Shown here piece by piece: positions 8,835 to 18,303 of a stretch of DNA of 64,000 nt (its first letter is position 1; each line of letters starts with the position of its first letter). Origin of the DNA: Sporosarcina sp. FSL K6-3457 (GTDB taxonomy: Bacteria > Bacillota > Bacilli > Bacillales_A > Planococcaceae); the NCBI RefSeq assembly GCF_038007285.1, contig NZ_JBBOWX010000001.1:2497501-2561500 (forward strand), given 5' to 3'. Below the pieces are notes generated by a model. It worked only from the letters and a program-made list of their open reading frames with translations. It ran no database searches and was not told the DNA's origin. Position numbers and translations under genes: made by a program.

Positions 8835-9392
8835 TTAAGCACGTGATACGTACTCAGATTCTTCTGTGTTGATAACAAGTTTATCGCCTGTATTCACAAA
8901 GAATGGAACTTGTACAACCAGACCTGTTTCCATTTTAGCAGGTTTAGAGCCACCGCTTGCTGTATCGCCTTTAATACCAGGCTCTGTTTCAGCAACTTCT
9001 AATACAACAGTGATTGGCAACTCTACGCCCAAAACTTCTTCTTTATATTGAATAACATGCACTTCCATGTTTTCTTTCAAGAATTTTAGTTCTTCTTCAA
9101 TTTGTTTTGCTGGCAATTCGATTTGCTCATAAGATTCATTGTCCATGAAGACATGATCATCGCCGTTCGCGTACAAATATTGCATACGTTTGTTGTCAAT
9201 TTGTGCTCTAGCAACTTTTTCACCTGCACGGAACGTTTTTTCATTGACGTTACCTGAACGTAGGTTACGTAATTTTGAACGAACGAACGCTGCACCTTTA
9301 CCTGGTTTAACATGTTGGAAATCCATTACACGCCAAATATCGCCGTCTACTTCGATTGTTAAGCCTGTTTTAAAGTCGTTTACTGAAATCAT
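8835..9392 (-). CDS. efp: Translation elongation factor P
   Basis: 185-residue EF-P, which relieves ribosome stalling at polyproline. The N-terminal KOW-like domain holds the [12 protein letters not shown] loop, whose Lys at the tip is the modification site. Two OB domains follow, with the C-terminal [17 protein letters not shown] signature. Length and motifs are complete. It follows papA by 22 bases, the standard Bacillales arrangement. Confidence 0.97.
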   Translation of the reverse strand: MISVNDFKTGLTIEVDGDIWRVMDFQHVKPGKGAAFVRSKLRNLRSGNVNEKTFRAGEKVARAQIDNKRMQYLYANGDDHVFMDNESYEQIELPAKQIEEELKFLKENMEVHVIQYKEEVLGVELPITVVLEVAETEPGIKGDTASGGSKPAKMETGLVVQVPFFVNTGDKLVINTEESEYVSRA

Positions 9393-9414
9393 GATGATTC
9401 CTCCATTTACTAGA

Positions 9415-10476
9415 TTATAGGATAAGTAGTTCTTTTGTTGAATGCGTGAGACGCACGTTTCCGTCTTCCGTCATAATGATATCATCCTCAATACGCACGC
9501 CACCAATACCCGGCAAATAGATACCCGGCTCGACTGTGACAGTCATATTTGGCACAAGGACAGTTTCTGAACGGAAGGACAGCCCTGGTCCTTCATGTAC
9601 TTCCAAACCAATACCGTGTCCTGTTGAATGACCGAAGGCTTCGCCGTAACCTTTTGATGTGATGTAATCGCGCGCAATCGCATCGGCCTCTATTCCTGTC
9701 ATACCCGGTTTAATCTTTTCTAAAGCTAGTTCTTGTGCTGCAAGTGTCACTGCGTAAATTTCTTTTAGTTTGTCCGAAGGTTCCCCAACAGCCACTGTAC
9801 GCGTAATGTCTGAGATATAACCTTCATACAACGCACCAAAGTCAAGCGTTACAAGATCACCCGATTCAATCACTTTGTCTGTTGCCACACCATGCGGGAG
9901 CGCACCGCGTAGACCAGATGCCACGATAATAGAGAACGAGGAAGATGTTGCCCCTTGTTTACGCATGGCAAATTCCAACTCATTCGATACTTCGAGTTCT
10001 GTTACGCCAGGTTTGATGAATGTACAAATATGTGTGAACGCATCGTCGGCAATTTTAGCAGCCTTTCTCAAAATCACCAATTCATCTTCCGTTTTCACCA
10101 TACGTAGTTTCTCAACAAGACCTGAAACTGGTTTTAACGTAGCTTTAACTTGTGCATTGTATAACTCATAAAGACCAAATGTCAAATCATCTTTTTCAAA
10201 ACCAATTGTTTGAAGACCCATATTTTTAGCTTGTGTAGCAACTTCTTCAATAATTGTTTTCGTATGTTGAACAATACGGAAGCCCTCAATTTCTTTTTCC
10301 GCTTGTTCCGTATAACGGAAATCTGTGATGAACACAGCATCGTCAGACGAGATGAGTGCCAGTCCAGCTGTTCCTGTAAACCCTGTCATGTAACGACGAT
10401 TGAATTCATTCGTCACAAGCAGTGCATCCAACTCTTGTTCTTTTAGTAATTCACGTAATTTTGCTAGTTTCATCAT
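9415..10476 (-). CDS. papA: Xaa-Pro peptidase (M24 family)
   Basis: 353-residue aminopeptidase P-type M24 metallopeptidase. An N-terminal creatinase-like domain is followed by the pita-bread domain with metal ligands in [18 protein letters not shown] (two Asp), [16 protein letters not shown] (His) and the late TVEPGIY and GVRIEDD Glu residues. The frame extends far upstream through aroQ, but a GGGG Shine-Dalgarno 9 bases before ATG at 10476, right after the aroQ stop, sets the start. It removes N-terminal residues before proline; placement beside efp is conserved. Confidence 0.95.
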   Translation of the reverse strand: MMKLAKLRELLKEQELDALLVTNEFNRRYMTGFTGTAGLALISSDDAVFITDFRYTEQAEKEIEGFRIVQHTKTIIEEVATQAKNMGLQTIGFEKDDLTFGLYELYNAQVKATLKPVSGLVEKLRMVKTEDELVILRKAAKIADDAFTHICTFIKPGVTELEVSNELEFAMRKQGATSSSFSIIVASGLRGALPHGVATDKVIESGDLVTLDFGALYEGYISDITRTVAVGEPSDKLKEIYAVTLAAQELALEKIKPGMTGIEADAIARDYITSKGYGEAFGHSTGHGIGLEVHEGPGLSFRSETVLVPNMTVTVEPGIYLPGIGGVRIEDDIIMTEDGNVRLTHSTKELLIL

Positions 10477-10480
10477 GTCA

Positions 10481-10921
10481 TCATACCCCTTTTCCTCGGA
10501 GGAGAAAGGCTTGGATGGCGAGTGCATATCCGTCCGTGCCGAATCCGGACAGCTGGCCGACACAGACTGGCGCAATAACAGATGTCTGCCTGAACGGTTC
10601 TCGGCTATGTATGTTCGAAATATGAATTTCGATAACAGGAACTTGGATGGAGGCAACTGCATCACGCAAAGCAATACTGTAATGCGTAAATGCACCCGGG
10701 TTGAAGACAATGCCATCGAGGCCGATGTCTTCCGCTTCATGAATTTTATCGATTAAAGCACCTTCCACATTCGATTGAAAGAATGCTAACTCCACTCCCC
10801 GCTCAACTGCAATACCTTCTAGTTTACGTTCGATATCCTCCAACGTTTCAGCACCATAAATCCCCGGTTCTCTTTTTCCAAGCCTGTTTAAATTAGGCCC
10901 ATTCAGAATCAGTAACTTCAC
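10481..10921 (-). CDS. aroQ: Type II 3-dehydroquinate dehydratase
   Basis: 146-residue AroQ of the shikimate pathway. LILNGPNLNRLGKREPGIYG holds the flexible lid with the catalytic Arg and Tyr, GIVFNPGAFTHYSIALRDA the substrate loop, and EIHISNIHSREPFR the catalytic His region. It has standard length and all motifs. It is transcribed just ahead of papA and efp. Confidence 0.97.
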   Translation of the reverse strand: MKLLILNGPNLNRLGKREPGIYGAETLEDIERKLEGIAVERGVELAFFQSNVEGALIDKIHEAEDIGLDGIVFNPGAFTHYSIALRDAVASIQVPVIEIHISNIHSREPFRQTSVIAPVCVGQLSGFGTDGYALAIQAFLLRGKGV

Positions 10922-10982
10922 CCCGCACCATTCCCCTCACCGTTTTCTTTCCCATTTTATCATATCGCGGTTGTCTAGCAAC

Positions 10983-11411
10983 TCATTTTACACTTTCCGA
11001 TGAAAGTTTCTTCATAAATACTGCCGTCCCTGTGATAAATCGTAGAACAATGGCGATGATTGCAAGAAATGGCATAGACAAAGATGTAAACGCATCGAAC
11101 GGCGTCTTAGGTAAACCGATTGTCCATTCAATCGCAAAAACAGCAAGGATGGCAAGGATCAACGACGTTACGGATGGTGGAATCGACGTTGTAAATGAAA
11201 CAGCAAAATAGAGAATCGCAAAGACAACCATCAGTATCAAAAGAAGAAGCAACCAATGGATAATAATATGAGTCGATGCAAATAGCATCTCTTTTTTTGC
11301 CCACCCGACAGGCGACCAGCTAATAAAATTGAAAAGATGCAAAAACTTGAGCGACAACACTGTGAATAAAGCACTAAAAAATGCCGTCCAACCTAAGGTT
11401 TTATTAATCAT
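10983..11411 (-). CDS. yqhR: YqhR-like membrane protein
   Basis: 142-residue integral membrane protein with four predicted helices (ALFTVLSLKFLHLF, IHWLLLLLILMVVFAILYF, SVTSLILAILAVFAIEW and FLAIIAIVLRFI). The TPFDAFTSLSMPF loop before the last helix and the position between yqhQ and aroQ match YqhR of Bacilli. No function is established for the family. It is divergent from yqhQ. Confidence 0.75.
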   Translation of the reverse strand: MINKTLGWTAFFSALFTVLSLKFLHLFNFISWSPVGWAKKEMLFASTHIIIHWLLLLLILMVVFAILYFAVSFTTSIPPSVTSLILAILAVFAIEWTIGLPKTPFDAFTSLSMPFLAIIAIVLRFITGTAVFMKKLSSESVK

Positions 11412-11491
11412 AGAAATCCCTCCTAGCTTAAAGTGTCGGGTGGTTCTCTATTTTTTAAACATCAATTGTGGAGTGTGCGGCCATTTTTTAG

Positions 11492-11497
11492 TATAAT
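11492..11497 (+). promoter_or_regulatory. -10 box of the yqhQ promoter
   Basis: Consensus TATAAT about 40 bases upstream of the yqhQ start. The matching -35 is poor (TTGTGG is 20 bases away), so confidence is moderate only because of the perfect -10. Confidence 0.4.
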
Positions 11498-11537
11498 GGT
11501 TAAATAGGTTGTAGTTGAGACAAAAGAAAGCGTGGGA

Positions 11538-12527
11538 ATGACTATGGGAAAAGAACAACAAGCTCCTACTTATGGGGGGCAAGCGCTCGTTGAAGGGGTT
11601 ATGTTCGCCAGTAAGGATCATACCGTGACAGCCATTAGGCGCAAGGATGATTCCATCGATTATTATCATCTACCGAAAGAAAAGAATACAATACGTATGA
11701 AATTGAAAAAAGTTCCGTTCGTACGCGGTATTGTTGCATTGATTGAATCGGCAGGTATTGGCTCACGTCATTTGACGTTTTCCAGTGAACGTTATGATGT
11801 CATGCCCGGGGAAGAAATAGAGCAACCTGAAGAAACGTCAAAAATAGCGATGGTACTCGGCGTCGCAGCAGTTGGTGTGTTATCGTTTCTGTTCGGGAAA
11901 TTCGTTTTTACGCTTGTGCCTGTTTTCTTAGCACAATCATTGCAGTTTATCGCACCTGGAAAAACTGCACAAATTTTACTGGAGAGTTTATTCAAGCTTA
12001 TTTTGTTGCTGACATATATTTCACTGATTTCGCTGACGCCGCTCATTAAACGTGTCTTTCAATACCACGGTGCAGAGCATAAGGTCATCAATGCTTACGA
12101 AAATAATTTACCGTTGACAGTTGCCAATGTGCAAGCACAATCGAGGTTGCATTTCCGCTGTGGCAGTAGTTTCATTCTGTTTACAGTTGTCGTAGGTATG
12201 TTTGTTTACTTCCTTGTCCCAACTGACCCATTCTGGCTACGCATCGTCAACCGGATTCTTTTAATCCCAGTTGTACTTGGCATTTCTTTCGAAGTGTTAC
12301 AGGTAACAAATTCGTTGCGTAATATTCCTGTGTTGAAATATTTAGGTTATCCTGGACTATGGCTACAGTTGCTCACAACAAAAGAGCCTGATAACAAACA
12401 GGTAGAAGTGGCGATTGCCTCTTTCGAAAAATTGTTAGAAGTTGAAGAATTTGGGGTTGAAGTATTAAATGTAGCCGCTAAGCCGGATACGACTTCTCCT
12501 ATTGATGAAACAGTTGCTGTAAATTAG
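11538..12527 (+). CDS. yqhQ: YqhQ family (DUF1385) membrane protein
   Basis: About 330 residues. It opens with the family signature YGGQALVEGVMFAS (residues about 10-23) and has GAEHKVINAYE and SRLHFRCGSSF, which define DUF1385 and look like metal-binding or catalytic residues. About four membrane helices follow in the middle (VLGVAAVGVLSFLFG, FILFTVVVGMFVYFL). Three start codons are possible (GTG 11532, ATG 11538, ATG 11544) with weak Shine-Dalgarno support for each. The function is unknown; it is conserved beside yqhR. Confidence 0.85.
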   Translation: MTMGKEQQAPTYGGQALVEGVMFASKDHTVTAIRRKDDSIDYYHLPKEKNTIRMKLKKVPFVRGIVALIESAGIGSRHLTFSSERYDVMPGEEIEQPEETSKIAMVLGVAAVGVLSFLFGKFVFTLVPVFLAQSLQFIAPGKTAQILLESLFKLILLLTYISLISLTPLIKRVFQYHGAEHKVINAYENNLPLTVANVQAQSRLHFRCGSSFILFTVVVGMFVYFLVPTDPFWLRIVNRILLIPVVLGISFEVLQVTNSLRNIPVLKYLGYPGLWLQLLTTKEPDNKQVEVAIASFEKLLEVEEFGVEVLNVAAKPDTTSPIDETVAVN

Positions 12528-12528
12528 C

Positions 12529-12565
12529 AAAAGGGAAGGCACCTAAACTTGGGCGCCTTCCCTTT
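12529..12565. terminator. Bidirectional terminator between yqhQ and nrdJ
   Basis: A perfect 12-bp stem AAAAGGGAAGGC / GCCTTCCCTTTT with a 13-base loop separates two convergent genes, with A/T tracts built into both arms. It can serve both strands. Confidence 0.75.
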
Positions 12566-12573
12566 TCATTTAC

Positions 12574-14337
12574 TTATAAACCACATTTCAATTGTGCGTT
12601 ACAGTTTGTACACGTATTACAGCCGCCCATTTCTTCGACAGTGCCTTGACGACAAACCGGACATGTATCTCCGACTTCTGAGCCAATTGTGACATTGGTC
12701 GATCGTAAGTCTTGAATCGTGTTGACCAGTACAACTTTCGGCTGTTCAATCACTTCTTCTACAAAATTTGTATCCATGTCGTTCTCTTCAGCTTTCAGCG
12801 TCAACACCTGCGAGTCACGGCTACCATCTACATAGACAGTACCACCCTTCGCTCCACCTTTATATAGACGCTCATAGACGCTTTCAACCTGCTCGACTGT
12901 ATAGCCGCGTGGTGCGTTAACTGTTTTGGAGATTGAGCTGTCAATCCAGCGTTGAATGATACACTGTACATCTGCATGTGCTTCAGGTGCCAGGCTCATC
13001 GAAGAGATGAACCATTCCGGCAAATTGTCCGGATCTGCTTCAGGGTTGCGTTGTAAATATTCCTCTACAATATTGGCTTTCACCTCGATGAATTTCCCTA
13101 GGCGTCCGCTGCGATAATAAGTAAAGGAAAAATATGGTTCCAACCCAGTACTGACGCCGACCATGGTTCCTGTGGATCCAGTTGGCGCAACAGTTAAAAG
13201 ATGTGAGTTTCTGATACCATGTTCTAAAATCGATTGACGGATATCCTCCGGCATTTTTTTCATGAAGCCTGTGTTGATGAATGCATTGCGGAGAGCTGCT
13301 GTTTCTTCATCCGATTTACCGATGAGGAATGGGAAGCTCCCTTTTTCTTTTGCAAGCTCGACAGATTCACGGTATGCCGTAGTAGCAATTGCCTCGAATA
13401 CTTGATCAACGAGCTCATTGCCCTCTACTGAACCGTATTCTTTTTCACAATAAATCAGTAAGTCAGCAAGACCCATCACACCAAGTCCAACACGACGTTC
13501 GCCGAGAGCTTGTACTTTATTGTCTTCAAGGAAATAAGGTGTCGCGTCGATGACGTTGTCCTGCATGCGAACACCAACCCTTACTGTTTCTTTCAACTTC
13601 TCATAGTTGACCGTTTTTGTTTCTTTATCTGCAAATTCAGCAAGGTTTACAGCAGCAAGGTTACAAACACTGTATGGCGCAAGAGGTTGTTCACCACACG
13701 GGTTTGTTGCTACGACTTGCTGGCCGTATGCTTTTGCATTTGTTTCATTATTCGCATTGTCAATAAAGAAAATGCCTGGTTCTGCAGAATACGTTGCGCA
13801 GATATTAATCAAATCCCAGAGCGCTCGTGCTTTAATTGTTCGGTAGGTACGTACAGCGAATCCTTGACGCTCCCATTCGCGAACATCTCCAACTTTATGC
13901 CACTCTTCATTGTAAGTTGCCATTTCTTCTGGTGAATATTTCTCAACTGCTGGGAATCTTAGCTCATAATCCGCATCTTGTTCGACAGCTTTCATGAAAT
14001 CATCCGTCAGTGTGACAGAAATATTTGCGCCTGTGAGGAATTCCGAATTGTGTACGGAATACGTCCCACCATCGCGTAATTTCGTTTCAGCATCTCGCAT
14101 GATTGCCTCGTTGAAGCCGCCCATACCCGGGATTGCCCGGTAATTTAATAGACCTTGATACATCGCTTCTTCTTGTACAGTTAGCGGTTTAAATTTCAGT
14201 TTTTCACTGGCGAGTTTTTTAATCAGCTCGTCTTCCGTATGTTCCAGAAGATAACGAAGAATCCGCGGATTCTGCATCTTCGAGATGATAAATTCGTAAA
14301 TGTCAGGGTGCCAATCCGCCAACATAATCATTTGTGC
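12574..14337 (-). CDS. nrdJ: B12-dependent ribonucleotide reductase, exon 2
   Basis: The 3' exon encodes 587 residues starting AQMIMLADWHPD. It holds the ATNPCGEQPLAPYSVCNL active-site region, the GERRVGLGVMGLADLL stretch, the APTGSTGTM loop, and a C-terminal zinc-ribbon-like CPVC...CNTCTNC tail of class II enzymes. Read alone it has no proper start: the first ATG at 14331 lies inside a conserved block. It joins exactly in frame to 14659 if the 321-nt group I intron is removed, giving an 853-residue adenosylcobalamin-dependent enzyme that makes deoxynucleotides with or without oxygen. Confidence 0.92.
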   Translation of the reverse strand, partial: AQMIMLADWHPDIYEFIISKMQNPRILRYLLEHTEDELIKKLASEKLKFKPLTVQEEAMYQGLLNYRAIPGMGGFNEAIMRDAETKLRDGGTYSVHNSEFLTGANISVTLTDDFMKAVEQDADYELRFPAVEKYSPEEMATYNEEWHKVGDVREWERQGFAVRTYRTIKARALWDLINICATYSAEPGIFFIDNANNETNAKAYGQQVVATNPCGEQPLAPYSVCNLAAVNLAEFADKETKTVNYEKLKETVRVGVRMQDNVIDATPYFLEDNKVQALGERRVGLGVMGLADLLIYCEKEYGSVEGNELVDQVFEAIATTAYRESVELAKEKGSFPFLIGKSDEETAALRNAFINTGFMKKMPEDIRQSILEHGIRNSHLLTVAPTGSTGTMVGVSTGLEPYFSFTYYRSGRLGKFIEVKANIVEEYLQRNPEADPDNLPEWFISSMSLAPEAHADVQCIIQRWIDSSISKTVNAPRGYTVEQVESVYERLYKGGAKGGTVYVDGSRDSQVLTLKAEENDMDTNFVEEVIEQPKVVLVNTIQDLRSTNVTIGSEVGDTCPVCRQGTVEEMGGCNTCTNCNAQLKCGL

Positions 14338-14658
14338 CGATTTGTTACGTTGAATCGCTACATCAACTCTCTAAGTCACCTTAGACGTTCAGACCATATC
14401 TTATACTCACTATGAGCATCCTCGCGCTTCGGAGTTGCTTAACCCCTACTCTACTCGCTTCCGCTAACTACGCGTGCTTTCGATGGCCGTTGAACCTTCT
14501 CCATTTTACAGGAGCTTGGCTGCTGATTGTCTTTATCCACTTGTCATTTTCAAGCATTCACGCTTACCGTTTCCAGTTACGTTGTAGCTGACAAGCCATC
14601 AAAGAGATTCCAGCAATTCACGAGGTTTATTTATAGACGAGGCACACAATTCTAATTT
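14338..14658 (-). ncRNA. Group I self-splicing intron in nrdJ
   Basis: This 321-nt segment splits conserved SRRG from AQMIMLADW. On the minus strand the 5' exon ends in T and the intron ends in G, as in group I introns. The guide GCCTCGT (14643-14637) pairs with exon end ACGTGGT, including the U-G wobble at the splice site. The adjacent TTGTGT (14649-14644) pairs with 3' exon GCACAA as P10. Core elements are Q-like AATCAGCAGCC (14528-14514 region), R-like GTTCAACGGCC (14496-14484) and S-like AAGATATGGTCTGAAC (14402-14387). There is no ORF and so no homing endonuclease. Confidence 0.9.
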
Positions 14659-15456
14659 ACCACGTCTTGATCCACCTTGTTCGACAAGATGTGTCAATTT
14701 CGCAATATCATCGAGCCATGATACTGACCCAGACGATTTGCCGTTCACGCCGCGTGCTAATGTGTTGCGTGGTCGTAATGTCGAACCATTCGTTCCAACA
14801 CCGCCGCCTCGGCTCATAATCTCCATCACCTGTTTACGATGATCCGAAATACCTTCGCGAGAATCCGCTACAAATGGCATCACATAACAGTTGAAAAACG
14901 TTACTTCCGTATCCGATCCAGCCCCATACAACACACGTCCTGCCGGGATAAAGTTCAATTCAGACAGTTGATCATAAAAACGATTAAACGATGCCTTGCG
15001 CTTGTCTTCCGTCGTTTCAACAGACGCTAACCCCGTCGCATTCCGTTTCGCAATTTGCTCATAGAACACTTCAAGTGGTTTCTCAATCACATCGATTGGA
15101 CGTGTAATGATACCCTTTTCCTGCTCTTCCGGACTATCAATGGCAGAACGGAATTCTTTTTCAATCCAAATATCCACCTTGCCATTCTTTTCATCAATTG
15201 CTGTGATAAATCCAAGCCCACGTGCCGGGAATTTTGGATCCTCTTTTACTGTCAAAACAACAAAATCACCAGCTTGAAGTGTCTTCTTTTCCGTATCCTT
15301 AAACGAATACCTATCGATCATAACAAGTCTAGATACCCCGCTATGTTCGATTTTCATATCATCCGTAATCGGATGTACTTGCGGGAATTTTGCAATATCT
15401 GCATTTAGCTGCACCTTGTCTAGAATTGGTTCTTGATGCTTTGAAACGATGACCAT
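14659..15456 (-). CDS. nrdJ: B12-dependent ribonucleotide reductase, exon 1
   Basis: The 5' exon codes for exactly 266 residues, through LVEQGGSRRG. It contains the class II N-terminal domain, FIPAGRVLYGAGS, FFNCYVMPF and SRGGGVGTNGSTLRPR, typical of the NrdJ barrel entry. If not spliced, translation would run 19 codons into the intron and stop near 14599. The start has a strong AAAGGAGG Shine-Dalgarno. Candidate NrdR boxes lie upstream. Confidence 0.92.
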
Positions 15457-15490
15457 TCAAGCATCCTCCTTTATAAAATTAATCCAGCCA

Positions 15491-15539
15491 ACACAAGATA
15501 TTGTATCGACTATTCCTTTCAATCTACTACATATTGAAT
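15491..15539 (-). promoter_or_regulatory. Candidate NrdR box pair upstream of nrdJ
   Basis: ACACAAGATATTGTAT at 15491-15506 matches about 14 of 16 positions of the NrdR consensus acaCwAtATaTwGtgT. A weaker copy (about 11 of 16) lies at 15524-15539, 33 bases away, close to the three-turn spacing of known NrdR pairs. This suggests NrdR repression of nrdJ. The rest of the 182-base gap to lipM shows no cobalamin riboswitch. Confidence 0.45.
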
Positions 15540-15638
15540 CACTCTTCAATATCAACGCTTTTTACATTTTTCAACAATCTCTTAATTCACGCCATTTCAC
15601 TTACTTACACTATAAAAAACAGCCCAAAAGTTACAGAC

Positions 15639-16475
15639 TCACTTCTTAAACGTCCACTCATCATTGGCATATTTTTTTCGTTCAATATCCCTAACAAATT
15701 CAAGCTGTTGCACGCTCAATTCCAATGGCTCCAATTGCATATCAAGCGCCTCCTCAAATCCTTCAGCAAACGCCTCGACACATTCCCCAACCGACACGGT
15801 CCGGTCCATTAACCGATCAATCGCCACCGCTTTTTCCGGCAAACTAACACGCATACGATCACGCTGTTCTTCCGATTTAAATTTGAATAAGGAAACAAGC
15901 TTATCTTCGTCAAGACTTAAAAGTATCGCACCGTGCTGCAAAATGACACCTTTTTGCCTCGTCTGCGCACTACCTGCTACTTTCTTTCCTTCAACAACCA
16001 ACTCATACCAGCTCGGTGCATCAAAACACACCGCACTTTTTGGCTTTTTCAAATCATCCGTTTGCTGGACCGTTTCAGGAACTGAAAATTGTGCATCAAG
16101 GCCTAAGTTACGAAACCCCTCTAGCACCCCACCGGAAATCACGCGGTAAGCTTCCGTCACCGTTTCAGGCATATCGGGATAGCTCTCCGATACAATCACG
16201 CTATATGTAAGTTCATGTTCATGGAGAACTCCACGTCCTCCAGTCGGACGTCTCACAAATCCAAGGCCATACTTATTCACCTGATCCATATCAATTTCTT
16301 TGTCAACACTTTGAAAATAACCAATTGATAACGTTGCCGGCTGCCATTCGTAAAATCGTAACACTGGGCCAATTTCCCCTTTGCTATGCCATTCCAGCAA
16401 TGCCTCATCGAGCGCCATATTGAAGGATGCGCTACATTTCCCCGAATTAATGAAGTGCCAAATCGTTTTTTCCAT
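15639..16475 (-). CDS. lipM: Octanoyl-[GcvH]:protein N-octanoyltransferase LipM
   Basis: 278-residue member of the biotin/lipoate ligase fold. It has [19 protein letters not shown], the lipoate-type acyl-pocket motif, [22 protein letters not shown] with the catalytic Cys and the invariant Lys of KVAGSAQ, and [10 protein letters not shown]. The Cys and length favour LipM over LplA. In Bacilli LipM transfers octanoate from ACP to GcvH, which fits the nearby gcv genes. Confidence 0.88.
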   Translation of the reverse strand: MEKTIWHFINSGKCSASFNMALDEALLEWHSKGEIGPVLRFYEWQPATLSIGYFQSVDKEIDMDQVNKYGLGFVRRPTGGRGVLHEHELTYSVIVSESYPDMPETVTEAYRVISGGVLEGFRNLGLDAQFSVPETVQQTDDLKKPKSAVCFDAPSWYELVVEGKKVAGSAQTRQKGVILQHGAILLSLDEDKLVSLFKFKSEEQRDRMRVSLPEKAVAIDRLMDRTVSVGECVEAFAEGFEEALDMQLEPLELSVQQLEFVRDIERKKYANDEWTFKK

Positions 16476-16517
16476 CCGAATTCCCCCTTCACAACGAATT
16501 TCATTTTATCATTCCCA

Positions 16518-16546
16518 TTGAACTAGTGCCACCAAATCTTTATAAT
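16518..16546 (+). promoter_or_regulatory. Sigma-A promoter of yqhL
   Basis: TTGAAC (16518-16523), 17-base spacer, TATAAT (16541-16546): near-consensus sigma-A promoter. It shows that in-frame codons from 16526 cannot be the true start of yqhL and supports GTG at 16577. Confidence 0.8.
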
Positions 16547-16576
16547 AGAAAAGTAGAGAGAAAGGGGAAAGTTGTT

Positions 16577-16960
16577 GTGAAGTTGAATTTAATTATTTTA
16601 GGAGTCGCTGCAGTTCTATTGATTGGATACATGGTCATTACGGCGCTACGTCTTCGGAAAGCTGTTACGAATTTAACACAAGATCAGTTTATTGAGGGGT
16701 ATCGAAAAGCGCAGCTCATTGATGTACGTGAGACGAAAGATTTTGATGCGGGACATATTTTGGGTGCTCGTAACATCCCGTACTCCCAGTTCCGTCAACG
16801 CTTTAAAGAAATCCGATCAGACAAGCCTGTTTACTTGTATGACCAAAATGGTGGAAAAAGTGCACGTGCGGCTTTATTTTTAAAGAAAAAAGATTATAAG
16901 CAATTATTCCATCTGCAAGGCGGTTTCCGTCTGTGGACAGGTAAAGTGAAAAGTAAGTAA
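16577..16960 (+). CDS. yqhL: Membrane-anchored rhodanese-like protein YqhL
   Basis: 127 residues from GTG at 16577, preceded by AAAGGGGAAAG. One N-terminal membrane helix (LIILGVAAVLLIGYMVITAL) is followed by a rhodanese domain (IDVRETKDFDAGHILGARNIP, LQGGFRLW). The active-site loop, normally starting with Cys, reads YLYDQNGGKSARAA, so Asp replaces the catalytic Cys. Sulfur transfer is therefore unlikely and a binding or scaffold role is more plausible. It lies in the conserved lipM-yqhL neighbourhood. Confidence 0.85.
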   Translation: MKLNLIILGVAAVLLIGYMVITALRLRKAVTNLTQDQFIEGYRKAQLIDVRETKDFDAGHILGARNIPYSQFRQRFKEIRSDKPVYLYDQNGGKSARAALFLKKKDYKQLFHLQGGFRLWTGKVKSK

Positions 16961-16963
16961 TAG

Positions 16964-16994
16964 TAAAGTTCTTCCTCCCGGAGGAACTTTTTTT
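16964..16994 (+). terminator. Terminator of yqhL
   Basis: AAAGTTC-TT-CCTCC pairs with GGAGGAACTTT (two-base bulge) and runs into seven T residues directly after the yqhL stop. Confidence 0.8.
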
Positions 16995-17028
16995 CTACCA
17001 AAAATGATTTGAAGAAATGGAGCGACCT

Positions 17029-18294
17029 ATGAAGAAAACAATTTTATTCCCATTGGAAACAGATGTGCGTGATCGACTTCCCTTTTACGAGGACTACGCG
17101 ACAGTCAACCGCCACATCATCCAACAATTGAACGAACGGCAGGCACAAGACTGGCAAACTATCCAGGCGGAAGAATTAATTGCACATGCAGAACTGGTCA
17201 TCGAAGAATTAATGAAAAAAGGGCAATTACGCTATGAATCACTCGGTCATGTCTACGGCGTACGCCCGACAGGTAAAGTAGAGCGCTCCGATTCGGGGAA
17301 CGGCTTCACTTTACGGACATCAGAAACGATTGAAAACCAATTGATTTACTTTCCCGATTTTGATATTGCTTTTACACAACTACTGTACTTTGTAAGTAAT
17401 GGTTCGACATGGCCAGAATTTCAATTTTTCGCTTCTTCAGCTGAAAAGGTCAAGGTGTTCATCGAACAAGTCAATCACTTACAACGGGAAATGATGAAAA
17501 CAACCGTCACGTACTTGGTGGATACAGATAATGGTGTAGAAAAGAAAAGCTTTGAGCATGGAGAAAAAGTGGAACGGGATGATGTATTTCTCGGGGATAC
17601 GATGAAAAACGATATATTCCGTGCCATTGATGAGTTTTTTAAAGACGGCGGGGCATTTTACAAGGAATATGGACTGCCTTATAAACGAGGCATCTTATTA
17701 TACGGCGCACCTGGTAATGGCAAGACAACGCTTGTCCGTTCCATTACCGGCTCAACTGCAGCACCTGTTATCTATTGGCAAATTACGGAGCATACAGGGA
17801 GCTATTCTGTTCAAGAAGTATTCAATACAGTTGCCAGAATGGCTCCTGCCATCCTTGTCATTGAAGACATCGACTCGATGCCCGAGCATACACGCAGTTC
17901 GTTTCTCAACACGCTGGATGGCGCTCGCGTACGCGCTGGGCTGTTCATTATTGGGACAACGAACTATCCGGAAAAAATTGACCCCGCTCTCATTAATCGT
18001 GCTGGACGTTTTGACAGCACCTATGAGATTCCTTCACCTAACGCTGAAGTTCGACGGCATTATTTGAAGAAACTTGATAAAAAATCATTATTCACGGATG
18101 AACAATTAGACGACATGACAAAAAGAACGGCGGGATTATCCATTTCACAGCTCAATGAATTATATATGTCCGCAGCACTCGGCTTTCATTATGATGGGAT
18201 CATCAGTTATGAACGGCGCATTCAGGATTTACAAAAACAACATAAACGCTCGACAAAAGGGACTTGGGAGCCAGACGGATCCATCGGGTTTTAA
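17029..18294 (+). CDS. AAA-family ATPase
   Basis: About 421 residues. A divergent N-terminal region (residues 1-190) precedes an AAA module with Walker A GAPGNGKTT (residues about 225-233), Walker B ILVIEDIDSM, sensor-1 IIGTTNYPEKIDPA and the arginine-finger segment NRAGRFD. Start at ATG 17029 is favoured by a TGGAG Shine-Dalgarno; an in-frame ATG at 17017 lacks one. It resembles stand-alone AAA ATPases of the BCS1/FtsH-like clade. Substrate and role cannot be read from sequence or neighbours. Confidence 0.8.
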   Translation: MKKTILFPLETDVRDRLPFYEDYATVNRHIIQQLNERQAQDWQTIQAEELIAHAELVIEELMKKGQLRYESLGHVYGVRPTGKVERSDSGNGFTLRTSETIENQLIYFPDFDIAFTQLLYFVSNGSTWPEFQFFASSAEKVKVFIEQVNHLQREMMKTTVTYLVDTDNGVEKKSFEHGEKVERDDVFLGDTMKNDIFRAIDEFFKDGGAFYKEYGLPYKRGILLYGAPGNGKTTLVRSITGSTAAPVIYWQITEHTGSYSVQEVFNTVARMAPAILVIEDIDSMPEHTRSSFLNTLDGARVRAGLFIIGTTNYPEKIDPALINRAGRFDSTYEIPSPNAEVRRHYLKKLDKKSLFTDEQLDDMTKRTAGLSISQLNELYMSAALGFHYDGIISYERRIQDLQKQHKRSTKGTWEPDGSIGF

Positions 18295-18303
18295 CTCGAA
18301 GCA

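Noticed and set aside
9415..10740. 441-residue version of the Xaa-Pro peptidase
   Set aside because: The extra 88 codons overlap aroQ in another frame; the Shine-Dalgarno and family length place the start at 10476.
14338..14658. An intein or simple frameshift splitting nrdJ
   Set aside because: The insert has stops in all minus-strand frames and no intein motifs, while splice-site pairing and a conserved RNA core fit a group I intron and restore the frame exactly.
15457..15638. Cobalamin riboswitch upstream of nrdJ
   Set aside because: The gap is only 182 bases, and no B12-box or the typical multi-stem core is seen. NrdR-like boxes are the better match.
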